The notes under the pieces were generated by a model. It had not been told where the DNA came from, ran no database searches, and saw only the letters and a list, made by a program, of their open reading frames with translations. A program made the position numbers and the translations under genes. Positions 46,684-56,001 of a stretch of 64,000 nt of DNA are shown here, piece by piece. Source of the DNA: Pleurocapsa sp. PCC 7327 (GTDB taxonomy: Bacteria > Cyanobacteriota > Cyanobacteriia > Cyanobacteriales > Microcystaceae); the NCBI RefSeq assembly GCF_000317025.1, contig NC_019689.1, positions 1 to 64,000 on the forward strand, written 5' to 3'. Positions within the stretch are counted from its first letter, which is position 1; each line of letters opens with the position of its first letter.

Positions 46684-47691
46684 ATGTCTGACTCTTCTGT
46701 GTCTAATCCGAGCGATCGCGTAAAACTCCCGACCAATGACGATCGCAGCGCCAAAACCAGACAGCTACTGGGCATGAAAGGGGCTGCCTCCGGCGAAACT
46801 TCGATCTGGAAAATTCGACTGCAATTGATGAAGCCGATCACCTGGATTCCCCTGATCTGGGGCGTAATTTGCGGTGCGGCTTCTTCTGGCGAATATACGT
46901 GGTCGCTCGAAAACATTCTAAAAATTGCTGTTTGTATGGTTCTATCAGGACCTTTCATGACAGGCTATACGCAAACAGTCAATGAATACTACGATCGCGA
47001 AATCGATGCTATTAACGAACCTTATCGTCCCATTCCTTCGGGAGCAATTCCTCTTTCCCAGGTTATCGCCCAGATTGTCGTCCTTCTCCTGGGCGGGATC
47101 GGTTTGGCTTACGTCCTTGATGTATGGGCAGGTCATGAATTTCCAACCATCACTTGTATTGCCATTGGCGGAGCTTTGTTAGCTTATATCTATTCGGCTC
47201 CACCTCTAAAACTCAAACAAAATGGCTGGTTGGGGACTTATGCCCTCGGTTCGAGTTACATCGCTCTGCCTTGGTGGACGGGTCACGCTTTGTTTGGCGA
47301 CCTGAACTGGACAATCGTCATTTTGACCTTGATTTATAGTTTTGCCGGACTGGGAATTGCTGTCGTTAATGATTTTAAGAGTATAGAAGGCGATCGCCAG
47401 TTGGGATTAAAATCCCTTCCCGTAATGTTTGGCGTGACGGCGGCTGCTTGGATTTGCGTCTTAACGATCGATCTTTTCCAAGCTGCAATAGCAGCATACC
47501 TAATTTACATTCATGAGAATCTTTATGCCACTATTTTGCTATTGTTAATCATCCCGCAAATTACTTTTCAGGACATGTATTTCCTGCGCGATCCTCTCAA
47601 AAATGACGTTAAATATCAAGCCAGCGCTCAACCTTTCTTGGTATTGGGAATGCTGGTCACAGGTTTAGCCTTGGGTCACGCTGGAGTTTAA
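46684..47691 (+). CDS. chlG: Chlorophyll synthase
   Basis: ChlG attaches the phytyl or geranylgeranyl tail to chlorophyllide in the thylakoid membrane. From ATG 46684 the protein has 335 residues (TTG 46666 would add 6). It has the UbiA family Asp-rich motif TVNEYYDREIDAINEPYRPI and the second motif VNDFKSIEGDRQLGLKSLPV, with eight to nine membrane segments. The N-terminal 50 residues are hydrophilic. The gene ends at a bidirectional terminator. Confidence 0.97.
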   Translation: MSDSSVSNPSDRVKLPTNDDRSAKTRQLLGMKGAASGETSIWKIRLQLMKPITWIPLIWGVICGAASSGEYTWSLENILKIAVCMVLSGPFMTGYTQTVNEYYDREIDAINEPYRPIPSGAIPLSQVIAQIVVLLLGGIGLAYVLDVWAGHEFPTITCIAIGGALLAYIYSAPPLKLKQNGWLGTYALGSSYIALPWWTGHALFGDLNWTIVILTLIYSFAGLGIAVVNDFKSIEGDRQLGLKSLPVMFGVTAAAWICVLTIDLFQAAIAAYLIYIHENLYATILLLLIIPQITFQDMYFLRDPLKNDVKYQASAQPFLVLGMLVTGLALGHAGV

Positions 47692-47784
47692 CAATTCGCC
47701 GGGAATTCTCTAATTTACTAGACCCTTTGCTTTCGATCGCAAAATTTAATTCTCATGCAGGGAAAACTTCGGGTGGGGAAAAAA

Positions 47785-47820
47785 GGAAAGGGAAAACTTC
47801 TATATATCTTTTCCCTTTCC
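47785..47820. terminator. Bidirectional terminator between chlG and phoD
   Basis: GGAAAGGGAAAA (47785-47796) pairs perfectly with TTTTCCCTTTCC (47809-47820) around a 12-nt loop. It lies between the convergent genes chlG and phoD, and the A-rich/T-rich arms give a T tract in both directions. Confidence 0.75.
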
Positions 47821-47896
47821 CTTTACCCGAATAAAAGCAAGAAATCTATTTTGCACTTCGTTTTAGACTGCTTTCAGTTCAATAATATTGTTTCTA

Positions 47897-49486
47897 TCAA
47901 GGCTCTAACTGCCGAACTTGAGGGTTCCCATCCTCCACTACGAATGTCGCCAGCGTGCTAACTTTACTATTTTGCTGCTTGACCGTATCTACCACCCGCA
48001 AGTCGCTGCGCCACTCCTGACGCGATACAGCACATTTAACGTAACCTCGCAACCGACTTTCAAAAAACTTAATATGAGGATTCTCCGGCAAAACAGACGC
48101 AAATTGGTCGTAGGGAACGCCATTTGAACTAATCGACGTACCGACGAACTCGCAGGCGACTGTAGGAGAGGCGGGATTTTGAAAGTCCGACTTGAGTTCG
48201 CTAACCCAAAACGAATGGATGTCGCCGCCGATAAAAATCGGATTGGACGGGCGCTGTTGGGCAATATGGTCGAGAATCCGCTTTCGATTTGCTGCATAGC
48301 CATCCCAACCGTCGCTCCAGTAACCTTCTCGACCGTCTTTTTGCTGCTTGAGTTGCGCGACTAGATATTGTTGGGCAATAATATTCCAATGGGCGGATGA
48401 ATTGGTTAAACCATCGAGCAACCATTGTTCTTGAGGTTGACCGAGAAGTGATCGCGCTTCGGCTAATCTTTCTTGACACTCTACAACCTGACCGCCACCA
48501 TCGCCATTCTCGTCGCAGGCTTGGTCGTCTCGATACTGTCGCGTATCCAAAATGTGAAACAATGCTAGATTGCCCCAGCTAAAACGTCGATAGAGTTGCA
48601 TGCGATCGCCTTGAGGACGAGAAGCGGGACGGAAGGGCAAATGTTCGTAGTAAGCTTGGTAAGCTGCCGCGCGACGTTTGGCGAACGCTGCTATTTCATC
48701 AAAATCTTGCGATTCCAAGTTGGCATAGTCATTATCGACTTCGTGGTCGTCCCAGGTGCAAATAAAAGGAAATAATCGATGGGCTTCTTGGAGATCGCGA
48801 TCGCTTCTATAGAGGGCGTAATGCCGCCGATACCCCTCTAAATCCATCGGTTCGGGACTCCCATGGCTTCTTACATTATCCGGGCGAGGCACGCCTCCAC
48901 CTTCGTAAATATAGTCGCCCAGATGAATAACAAAATCGATTTCCTCCTCGCTCATGTGACGATAGGCATTAAAATAGCCGTGTTCGTAATTTTGACAAGA
49001 AGCAAAGGCAAAAGACAGACGTTTGCTTGAAGCTGTCGGTGCGGGGCAAGTGCGGGTACGACCGACAGGGCTAACTTCGTTCCCTGTTCTAAACTGATAC
49101 CAGTACCAGCGATCGCTTTCCAGTCCTTCTACAACGACGCGAACCGAGTGCGCCCATTCGGGAGTTGCCAAGACCACGCCTTTGGCGACGACGCGACGCA
49201 TTTTTTCATCGGTTGCCACTTGCCATTGCAGGGGAATGTCTGCCGATGGCAGGGTATTTCCCCGGCGGGGATTCGGTGCGAGTCGCGTCCAGAGGACGAC
49301 GCTATTAGAATCGGGTTCTCCAGACGCAACGCCCAAACTGAAGGGATAATCGGAATACTTGGGCTGGGCAATAAGATAGCGCGATCGATTGGCGATGGCT
49401 AAACCTCCCAGAACGCCGGCCCCTAGCAAGAGGTTGCGTCGTTTCAGCTGGGTAGATAGGAAACGATTGAAGAACGGGTTATTCAT
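47897..49486 (-). CDS. phoD: Alkaline phosphatase PhoD, Tat-exported
   Basis: PhoD is a secreted Ca/Fe-dependent phosphodiesterase/phosphatase for phosphorus scavenging. From ATG 49486 the 529-residue protein has a Tat signal (LKRRNLLLGAGVLGGLAIA). Metal-binding motifs include SFAFASCQNYEHGYFNAYRH, VIHLGDYIYEGGG, ICTWDDHEVDNDYAN and PIFIGGDIHSFWVSEL. The frame is open to 49534, but that would start inside the terminator of psbU, so the later ATG is preferred. No Pho box was searched for. Confidence 0.93.
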   Translation of the reverse strand: MNNPFFNRFLSTQLKRRNLLLGAGVLGGLAIANRSRYLIAQPKYSDYPFSLGVASGEPDSNSVVLWTRLAPNPRRGNTLPSADIPLQWQVATDEKMRRVVAKGVVLATPEWAHSVRVVVEGLESDRWYWYQFRTGNEVSPVGRTRTCPAPTASSKRLSFAFASCQNYEHGYFNAYRHMSEEEIDFVIHLGDYIYEGGGVPRPDNVRSHGSPEPMDLEGYRRHYALYRSDRDLQEAHRLFPFICTWDDHEVDNDYANLESQDFDEIAAFAKRRAAAYQAYYEHLPFRPASRPQGDRMQLYRRFSWGNLALFHILDTRQYRDDQACDENGDGGGQVVECQERLAEARSLLGQPQEQWLLDGLTNSSAHWNIIAQQYLVAQLKQQKDGREGYWSDGWDGYAANRKRILDHIAQQRPSNPIFIGGDIHSFWVSELKSDFQNPASPTVACEFVGTSISSNGVPYDQFASVLPENPHIKFFESRLRGYVKCAVSRQEWRSDLRVVDTVKQQNSKVSTLATFVVEDGNPQVRQLEP

Positions 49487-49494
49487 CTTAAAAA

Positions 49495-49516
49495 ACCCAC
49501 TCATTAGAGAGTGGGT
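49495..49516 (-). terminator. Intrinsic terminator of psbU
   Basis: Read on the minus strand, ACCCACTC (49516-49509) pairs with GAGTGGGT (49502-49495) around a 6-nt loop, followed by a run of T (49495-49490). It starts about 30 bp after the psbU stop and ends 9 bp before the phoD start codon. Confidence 0.85.
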
Positions 49517-49546
49517 CGAGGGACAAGTTACCAATTGACCGGGTTT

Positions 49547-49927
49547 TTAGTAAACGCCGGGATTAATGCGATCGCCACCTTCGTTGAATTCTTTTGAAGG
49601 TGGGGTCACGATAAAATTATCTAAGTTAGCTTGCAGGCGTTCTTTTTGGCGTTCGGACAGTCCGGGAATGCTGAGAACATCCTCTACCTTGTTATAGGGA
49701 GAGTTTTTGATGATCTTACCCGCCAGATTGGGGTAAAATCCGCGCAAATCCCGAAAGTCGCGAATATCGCTGTTGTTGAGGTCGATCTTTTTCCCAAACT
49801 CGGTAGTCAGCATCGCATCAACAGCATTGAGCTTAGGTTGCTCTGCAAATGCGGGAGTTGCTGGTAGGGTTAATAAGCAACTAACTATTAAAGTTAGTAA
49901 GGCTAGAATGCGAACCAAGCGTTTCAT
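49547..49927 (-). CDS. psbU: Photosystem II 12-kDa extrinsic protein PsbU
   Basis: PsbU binds the lumenal side of photosystem II and stabilises the oxygen-evolving Mn cluster. The 126-residue precursor has a signal peptide (MKRLVRILALLTLIVSCLLT, cleavage likely after AFA at about residue 28). The mature helix-hairpin-helix protein contains KIDLNNSDIRDFRDLRGFYP and ends DRINPGVY. A strong ribosome binding site AGGAGG lies about 10 nt upstream of the ATG. Confidence 0.97.
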   Translation of the reverse strand: MKRLVRILALLTLIVSCLLTLPATPAFAEQPKLNAVDAMLTTEFGKKIDLNNSDIRDFRDLRGFYPNLAGKIIKNSPYNKVEDVLSIPGLSERQKERLQANLDNFIVTPPSKEFNEGGDRINPGVY

Positions 49928-49965
49928 TTAAGTTTGTTCCTCCTGAAAGAGTAGAGTTTCGTGAC

Positions 49966-50165
49966 ATACTCGACCCCATAAAACGGGGTGAGCTTCCTGT
50001 TTCATCTAGGTCTGCCTGTCAAGGCACAATGCTTGAACTATGGTCTTACGTCCTATCCACTGGTTTTGCATACCTCCTACTCCTTATTAAGGGGGCAGGG
50101 GGGATCGCACTGACAGTCGTATAGCTGTAGCTATACCTAGGCTGCATTCCCTGTGTCCCAGGGAA
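49966..50165. other. Hairpin-rich intergenic region
   Basis: Four hairpins follow one another in the gap between psbU and the peroxiredoxin gene. They are ACCCC/GGGGT (49973-49989), TGCC/GGCA (50013-50026), GTATAGCT/AGCTATAC (50119-50136, 2-nt loop) and TTCCCTG/CAGGGAA (50147-50165). The pattern resembles a structured RNA or a remnant of an IS200/IS605-type right end, but no tnpB is near. The remaining sequence to 50487 shows no gene. Confidence 0.45.
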
Positions 50166-50502
50166 TTTAAGAAAGATGTAGAAATTAACGCGCCGAGCGA
50201 GTACAGCAGATCGGATTTAAAAAATTTATATCATGGCGAATATATTTTTATGACAATGAAATTGAGAATTGAAGACCCAAAATAGGCTGGCGCGTCGGAC
50301 CGATCTCATGGGTTCTTTCAATCGCTCTCAATTTCAGGGAATTTTTGTTCCGCTGCACCCTCGATCGTACCGCAATTTGAGGTCATCGATCGCAGATCGT
50401 CAACAGTGAATTATTATAAATCCCTAAAATCTGATATGAAAATGCATCTTTTGTGGCAAGATTGAAAATTGTCCCTATCTAAGTTTTATGGGAATTAAGA
50501 CT

Positions 50503-51138
50503 ATGGCTCTCCAATTAGGCGATACAGTACCAAACTTCACACAAGATTCTAGCGAAGGAACTATTTCATTCTACGAATGGGCAGGAGACAGTTGGGTCGT
50601 TCTCTTCTCCCACCCCGCAGACTATACCCCAGTTTGCACTACCGAATTGGGGGCTGTTGCCAAACTTAAGCCAGAATTTGATAAGCGCAATGTTAAGATC
50701 CTGGCTTTGAGCGTTGACGATGCAGAGTCCCATAGGGGGTGGATTAAAGATATTAACGAAACCCAGAATGCTACGGTGAATTATCCGATTATTGCCGACC
50801 CCGATCGCAAGGTTTCTAACCTTTACGGGATGATCCATCCCAATTCTCTCGATAACTTGACAGTCCGTTCAGTCTTTATCATCGACCCCAATAAAAAACT
50901 GCGCTTAACAATTACCTATCCCGCTAGCACGGGTCGTAACTTCGATGAGATTCTTCGGGTCATTGATTCTTTACAATTAACAGATAATTATCAAGTCGCG
51001 ACTCCAGCTAACTGGAAAGATGGAGATGATTGCGTTGTCGTACCTTCCATCCCAACTGAAGAAGCGAAAGCAAAATTCCCCAAAGGAGTTACCGAAATTA
51101 AGTCTTATCTGCGCATGACTCCTCAGCCTAACAAGTAA
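50503..51138 (+). CDS. 1-Cys peroxiredoxin
   Basis: This enzyme reduces hydrogen peroxide and lipid hydroperoxides. From ATG 50503 the 211-residue protein starts MALQLGDTVPNFTQ; ATG 50488 would add 5 residues. The peroxidatic cysteine is Cys 45 in HPADYTPVCTTELG. The long C-terminal domain (LQLTDNYQVATPANWKDGDD ... PKGVTEIKSYLRMTPQ) is typical of the Prx6/1-Cys class. The only other Cys, in DDCVVVP, is part of that domain. A clear terminator follows. Confidence 0.94.
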   Translation: MALQLGDTVPNFTQDSSEGTISFYEWAGDSWVVLFSHPADYTPVCTTELGAVAKLKPEFDKRNVKILALSVDDAESHRGWIKDINETQNATVNYPIIADPDRKVSNLYGMIHPNSLDNLTVRSVFIIDPNKKLRLTITYPASTGRNFDEILRVIDSLQLTDNYQVATPANWKDGDDCVVVPSIPTEEAKAKFPKGVTEIKSYLRMTPQPNK

Positions 51139-51146
51139 ATAGCTTC

Positions 51147-51175
51147 AAGCGGTCAGCTTTCTACTCTGACCGCTT
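51147..51175 (+). terminator. Intrinsic terminator of the peroxiredoxin gene
   Basis: AAGCGGTCAG (51147-51156) pairs perfectly with CTGACCGCTT (51166-51175) around a 9-nt loop, 8 bp after the stop codon, followed by TATTGTATAAAT. Confidence 0.8.
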
Positions 51176-51212
51176 TATTGTATAAATCGCGCACTCTCTG
51201 AAATCTAGCTGC

Positions 51213-52160
51213 TCAAAGCCACTCGATTGTTTTGGCTTCCTCTGATAGTTTGGCTTGTTTTTGTCCTGTCGTTCTGGCTTGAAAACCAATGAGATCGATG
51301 GGCGTTCTGATAAGATCGATCGCCTTCGCTTTGCCAATAACTAATTTAGCGCTATCTCTTGGCAACTCTTTAAGCAACCAGCGACTGACTCGGTACAACG
51401 ATTCCCTGAAAGTCAATTCTCGCATGAGAGAGACACCGTGCAGTTCGTGTAGATAGCGATTAGAGGTACCGTATCGCCGCCACTGGCTTTTGAACTCTCG
51501 CAGATTCGCACGATGTCGGTGGCGGACAATTGCCTGGGGCGCAAATTCTAATTTCCAGTCCGTCTGTTTTTGGATGCGCCAGCAAATATCGGCATCTCCC
51601 CCAGTGGTTAGGTAAGGACGAAATAAACCCACTCGTTCAAAAACTTCTCTGCGTATAGCTATATTAGCCGTTTGACCGTAGGAACAAAAAGGATGTTCGA
51701 CGAGAAACTTTTGCGACATGAGTTCGTATCGTTCGGCATATTGTTCTAAAATCGTGTTACCTGGCAACGCAACCAATTCGCCAACAACGATCCCTACGGT
51801 TGGATTAGCAAAAGGAATGACAAGCTTCTCTAACCAATCGGGTTGAGGGCGGCAATCCGCGTCTGTAAAAGCGATAATTTCTCCTTGGGCGATTCTTATG
51901 GCTTTATTTCTCGCTGCATAGGAACTTTGAATCTTATCTTCCCTCAAAACTTGGAGGTTGATTTTTTCGGTAGAGGTTTGAGCAGCAGCGGTTGCTAGGA
52001 TTTGTCCCGTGCGATCGCTGCTGTTATTATCTACTAAGAGATACTCGACGCGATCGCGCGGGTAGGTTTGCGTTCTCAAACATTCGATTAAATCGGGTAA
52101 ATCCGCCTCGCCGTTATAAATGGGTACGATAACCGATACCTTAGAGTTGTCCTTTGTCAT
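51213..52160 (-). CDS. Glycosyltransferase family 2
   Basis: The 315-residue GT-A enzyme begins KVSVIVPIYNGEADLPDLIE and has the donor-site motif IIAFTDADCRPQPDWLEKLV at about 100-119. The acceptor region contains TTGGDADICWRIQKQTDWKL and later RHRHRANLREFKSQWRRYG, a Q/R-x-x-R-W type motif of processive or lipid-linked transferases. Sugar and acceptor are unknown. It is 43 bp downstream of ispD on the same strand. Confidence 0.9.
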   Translation of the reverse strand: MTKDNSKVSVIVPIYNGEADLPDLIECLRTQTYPRDRVEYLLVDNNSSDRTGQILATAAAQTSTEKINLQVLREDKIQSSYAARNKAIRIAQGEIIAFTDADCRPQPDWLEKLVIPFANPTVGIVVGELVALPGNTILEQYAERYELMSQKFLVEHPFCSYGQTANIAIRREVFERVGLFRPYLTTGGDADICWRIQKQTDWKLEFAPQAIVRHRHRANLREFKSQWRRYGTSNRYLHELHGVSLMRELTFRESLYRVSRWLLKELPRDSAKLVIGKAKAIDLIRTPIDLIGFQARTTGQKQAKLSEEAKTIEWL

Positions 52161-52203
52161 TTGTTCTTTGTCCTTTGTCTAGCAGACGCCAAACATGACG
52201 CTC

Positions 52204-52902
52204 CTACTGATTACTGAATAGGCGTTGGCGAAGAATAAATTCGGCGATCGCGAGATCGATGGGAGTCGTTACTTTCAGATTCGTTTCTTCCCCCTCCACA
52301 ATCTGGACGGGTAAGTGGCACCGCTCAAACAATGCGGCATCGTCGGTAACTTCCCAACCGAGTTTGCGTCCTTTTTCGTGACATTCTTTGAGAAGTTGTA
52401 CTTCAAAACCTTGCGGGGTTTGAGCTGCCCATAAATAACGGCGTTCGGGCGTATCTTTAATTAAATTAGTCTTATCGACGATTTTGATCGTATCTTTGAC
52501 CGGAATAGCAGCAATTAAACCCGAACAGGTTAACAAAGCTTCCGCACAGCGATCGAACAATTCTGGCGTTGCCAAACACCTTGCCCCATCGTGAATCAAT
52601 ACCCGTTCTGCCGATGAGGGTAATGCCTGCAAGCCATTATCAACCGATTCCTGACGGGTTTCTCCCCCTTTAATCAGTTCGACGGGTTTAGCGAGAGCAA
52701 GCTCGGCGATAATTGCCTTAAAGTCGGCAAAATCATCGGGTTGTCCGATGATGCCGATCCAACTGATTTGACGCGAGGCTTCGGCTGCTGATAGCGTCCA
52801 CGCCAGTAGAGGTTTACCCAATAAGGTTAGCAGAAGTTTATTGCGAGCGCTCCCCATCCGTTTTCCCATTCCGGCAGCGGGAATCAAGAAATGCATAGTC
52901 AC
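52204..52902 (-). CDS. ispD: 2-C-methyl-D-erythritol 4-phosphate cytidylyltransferase
   Basis: IspD makes CDP-methylerythritol in the MEP pathway, which supplies carotenoids, quinones and the chlorophyll tail. The 232-residue protein has LIPAAGMGKRMGSARNKLLL (CTP-binding loop), VLIHDGARCLATPELF, AAIPVKDTIKIVD and AAQTPQGFEVQLL, and ends with a TNLKVTTPIDLAIAE segment. All motifs are intact. Confidence 0.95.
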   Translation of the reverse strand: MTMHFLIPAAGMGKRMGSARNKLLLTLLGKPLLAWTLSAAEASRQISWIGIIGQPDDFADFKAIIAELALAKPVELIKGGETRQESVDNGLQALPSSAERVLIHDGARCLATPELFDRCAEALLTCSGLIAAIPVKDTIKIVDKTNLIKDTPERRYLWAAQTPQGFEVQLLKECHEKGRKLGWEVTDDAALFERCHLPVQIVEGEETNLKVTTPIDLAIAEFILRQRLFSNQ

Positions 52903-53125
52903 TTGGATATCGATTACTCAATCTAAATTATCAGAGGAAAGCGCGATCGATTTAGACTTACTTTCGTCGATTGGAAGAGACATAGATGGCTATACTCCTA
53001 CATTATCTATATCGAAGATCTAGAATTTGTTGTGAATAAACCAACGGTTTAGGTATATCTTCCTTTACAATGAATGTTGTCATGTTGCGATCGACCCGAC
53101 AGATGTCTAAACCAAAGATCGAAAG

Positions 53126-54070
53126 ATGAGAATAATAGCTCTTGTTCCTGGGGGAATTAGCGAGCAAATTTTGTTTTTTCCTACCCTGGAAGACCTCAAA
53201 AAACAATATCCCAAAGCCGCTATCGATGTAATGATAGAGCCTCGTGCTAAAGCGGCTTATCGAGTTTGCCCTTATGTTAATGAAGTCCTCGTCTTCGACT
53301 ATAGAGATCGTAACGGCTTGGCGGATTATCTAAATCTGTTGGGGATAATCCGCGATCGCGAGTACGATATGGCTTTGAGTTTAAGCCAGCGTTGGACGAT
53401 AGGGCTGTTGCTCTGGCTCAATGGCATCCCGATTCGGATAGGCTATAAAAATAATGCTTCCTGGTTTTTATCTGACTCCGTTCCTCTCAAAAGCGAGCAG
53501 TATGCTGCCCACAAGTATCACGATCTGCTGCAAGCTTTAGGGATTCAATCTTCTTGCCCGGAACTTAAAGTCACCTTGCCCAAGGAAGATATCGATTGGG
53601 CAGAAGCAGAACAGAAACGCCTGGATATCGAAGAGAGCGGTTATATTCTTCTTTACGATGGCTTTGAGGGAGGCGATAACACCTATCCTGTTGCAAAATG
53701 GCGCAAGATTGTCGAAGATCTTCAGCAAAAACAGCCCAACCTACCGATTGTTTTGCTCCGAGACTCTGAAAACGAGCGATGGGTGGCAACGACGATCGAA
53801 GATCGTCCCAATCTTAAAGTAGTGTCTCCTCCGGATCTTGGTAAGTTAGCTGCGATCGTCGCTGGTGCAAATTTGATGCTGTGTACTGACAGCGTGCCGA
53901 TGCACTTATCGGTGGCAGTCGGTACTTATACAATCGCCTTATTTGGTTCTACAGACGCAACTAAACTCCTGCCACCCAATTCGGAGCGCAGCATTGGCAT
54001 TCAATCTCCAACGAAGAAAGTTGCCGATATTGAACCGGAAACCATTCTCCAGCAGATTTGGCGCGGCTAA
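53126..54070 (+). CDS. Glycosyltransferase family 9 (heptosyltransferase-like)
   Basis: The 314-residue protein has two Rossmann domains like WaaC/WaaF heptosyltransferases. The N-terminal part starts MRIIALVPGGISEQILFFPT and contains VMIEPRAKAAYRV. The C-terminal part has LMLCTDSVPMHLSVAVGTYT and ALFGSTDATKLLPP, the donor-binding motif. Cyanobacteria make little heptose, so the donor may differ. A 14-bp-stem hairpin follows the stop. Confidence 0.87.
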   Translation: MRIIALVPGGISEQILFFPTLEDLKKQYPKAAIDVMIEPRAKAAYRVCPYVNEVLVFDYRDRNGLADYLNLLGIIRDREYDMALSLSQRWTIGLLLWLNGIPIRIGYKNNASWFLSDSVPLKSEQYAAHKYHDLLQALGIQSSCPELKVTLPKEDIDWAEAEQKRLDIEESGYILLYDGFEGGDNTYPVAKWRKIVEDLQQKQPNLPIVLLRDSENERWVATTIEDRPNLKVVSPPDLGKLAAIVAGANLMLCTDSVPMHLSVAVGTYTIALFGSTDATKLLPPNSERSIGIQSPTKKVADIEPETILQQIWRG

Positions 54071-54101
54071 GTCAATCATCATAATTAAATATCAATTAAG
54101 A

Positions 54102-54138
54102 ATCCAAGAGCAGAGCCAGGTCAGCTCTGCTCTTGGAT
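54102..54138. terminator. 14-bp-stem hairpin between convergent genes
   Basis: ATCCAAGAGCAGAG (54102-54115) pairs perfectly with CTCTGCTCTTGGAT (54125-54138) around a 9-nt loop. It lies between the GT9 gene and the convergent 99-codon gene and probably ends transcription from both. Confidence 0.75.
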
Positions 54139-54163
54139 CGAAATTGAGATGCCGCTCTTGCCC

Positions 54164-54463
54164 CTAACTGATACTCTTGCGAAGGTGTTCTAGAATTTGC
54201 TTTTTGCGCTCTTTCTCATCTAGAGAAAAATCGCCAAAATCCGCACTGCTGCGAGCGATATGATCCATAATTCGCTTTTTGCGATCGCCCGCTTTGGCTG
54301 TACTCGGTACGGGAGCTGGAGCCGGAATGGGGATAGAAGGTGGAGGTGGTGGAGCCGATGTAGCAGGAGTTACGGGACTTTTTTTCGGGGACAGGAACTT
54401 CATCCCATCCGAACTCATTGCTAAATGCTCCATGATACGCCGTTTACGATTGTCAGCCGCCAT
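54164..54463 (-). CDS. Small protein with three RKxxIxxH repeats
   Basis: I do not recognise a named function. The 99-residue protein has three copies of one motif: RKRRIMEHLAMSSDG (about 6-20), RKKRIMDHIARSSADFG (about 61-77) and RKKQILEHLRKSIS (about 86-99). The first two are joined by a Pro/Ala/Ser-rich linker (about 27-56) containing PPPPPSIPIPAPAPVP. Repeats with basic, helical character on a flexible linker suggest a scaffold binding several copies of one partner, as intrinsically disordered linkers do. This is inference. It lies between a GT9 gene and miaB. Confidence 0.75.
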   Translation of the reverse strand: MAADNRKRRIMEHLAMSSDGMKFLSPKKSPVTPATSAPPPPPSIPIPAPAPVPSTAKAGDRKKRIMDHIARSSADFGDFSLDEKERKKQILEHLRKSIS

Positions 54464-54645
54464 GATTCTTCCAAATTTTAAATTTTTCTAAATTTTTGTA
54501 ACTAATTTGTATTGTTATACATTTCTTATGATTCGAGCAAGCAATATCAAGTCGCTTCGCTCCAATTCGCAATTGATAATTCGCAATTGACAATTATTAT
54601 GAAGTCAAAACTACCGCGATCGAACGATCTAAAAGGCAAAATCGA

Positions 54646-56001
54646 TTAATTGGGATTCCCAAAAACTATTTCGCCTGTCAAACTAAAGGCGCGAGCTTCT
54701 GTAATTTTCACTTTCACCAACTTGCCTTTCAATTGTTGGATATTGCCAGTGAAGAAAGTGAGGCGATTGCCTCTCGTTCGTCCCATCACTTGAGTAGAAT
54801 CTTTGGGATTTTGGTCTTCTACGAGAACCTCTTCAATGCGTCCGAGATAGCGCTGGGTTCTTTCGGCAGCTTTAGTTGCGACTAGGTGATTGAGTCGTTG
54901 CAAGCGATCGCTTTTCACTTCCTCGCTAACTTGATTTTCCCAGATAGCAGCAGGCGTACCGGGACGGGGAGAATAAGCCGCCGTATTCAATTGGTCGAAG
55001 CCAAGATCTTCTACTAATTGTAACGTATTCTCAAACTGTTCTTCTGTCTCCCCTGGGAATCCGACGATCGCATCGGCACTGATAGACGCATCGGGCATAC
55101 ACTCGCGGATTTTCTCGATAATCTGGCGATATCTCTGGTGGGTGTAACCCCGCTTCATCGCTTTGAGAATTTCATTATCTCCCGACTGGAAAGGAATATG
55201 AAAATGCTCGCAAACTTTGGGTAACTCTTGACAAGCCTTTATCAGCCTTTCGGTAAAGTAACGGGGATGGCTGGTAGCAAAGCGAATGCGTTCGATTCCC
55301 GGCACGTCATGGACGTAGTAAAGCAAATCGGTCAGAGTATGTTGGTGCCTTCCCGTTTCTGTCACTCCTGGCAAATCGCGTCCGTATGCGTCGATATTTT
55401 GCCCCAGAAGCGTCACTTCCTTGTAGTCCTGCCTTGCCAATTCTTCCATTTCAGCGCGAATTGCCTCTGGCGTGCGCGACTGTTCTATCCCTCTAACGCT
55501 GGGGACGACGCAATAGGTACAGCGTTCGTTACACCCATAAATAACGTTTACCCAGGCAGTTACAGCGCTTTCCCGACGCGGTTTGGTAATATCTTCCATA
55601 ATGTGGACGGGTTCGGTAGCCACAACCTGACTGCCTGCGAATACCTCTTCTAGCAAGTCGTGCAAGCGATTGGCGTGCTGGGGACCCATAACCAGATCCA
55701 ATTCGGGAACGCGCCGCAATAATTGTTCGCCCTCCTGCTGGGCAACGCAACCTGCAACAATTAAGGTTAAGTTTGGTTGTTCATGCTTGCGTTTTGCTTG
55801 TCTGCCGAGGTAAGAATAGACTTTTTGTTCGGCATTATCCCGAATCGTACAAGTATTATAGAGAATGAGATCTGCCTGATTGGGATCTTCGGATCGCACA
55901 AAACCCATCTCCTCCAAAATCCCTGCCATGCGTTCCGAGTCAGCTTTATTCATCTGACAGCCAAAAGTGGTGATGTGGTAGCGACGCTGAGAATTGGTCA
56001 T
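54646..56001 (-). CDS. miaB: tRNA-2-methylthio-N6-dimethylallyladenosine synthase
   Basis: MiaB adds a methylthio group to i6A37 of tRNAs by radical SAM chemistry. The 451-residue protein has the N-terminal UPF0004 domain with three cluster cysteines ([16 protein letters not shown] and VAGCVAQQ), the radical-SAM motif CNERCTYC, and the C-terminal TRAM domain. All ligands are present. The start ATG 56001 gives [14 protein letters not shown]. Confidence 0.96.
   Translation of the reverse strand: MTNSQRRYHITTFGCQMNKADSERMAGILEEMGFVRSEDPNQADLILYNTCTIRDNAEQKVYSYLGRQAKRKHEQPNLTLIVAGCVAQQEGEQLLRRVPELDLVMGPQHANRLHDLLEEVFAGSQVVATEPVHIMEDITKPRRESAVTAWVNVIYGCNERCTYCVVPSVRGIEQSRTPEAIRAEMEELARQDYKEVTLLGQNIDAYGRDLPGVTETGRHQHTLTDLLYYVHDVPGIERIRFATSHPRYFTERLIKACQELPKVCEHFHIPFQSGDNEILKAMKRGYTHQRYRQIIEKIRECMPDASISADAIVGFPGETEEQFENTLQLVEDLGFDQLNTAAYSPRPGTPAAIWENQVSEEVKSDRLQRLNHLVATKAAERTQRYLGRIEEVLVEDQNPKDSTQVMGRTRGNRLTFFTGNIQQLKGKLVKVKITEARAFSLTGEIVFGNPN

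Noticed and set aside
47755-47961. 68-codon frame downstream of chlG
   Set aside because: It runs through the terminator hairpin and into the 3' end of phoD; the composition is low complexity.
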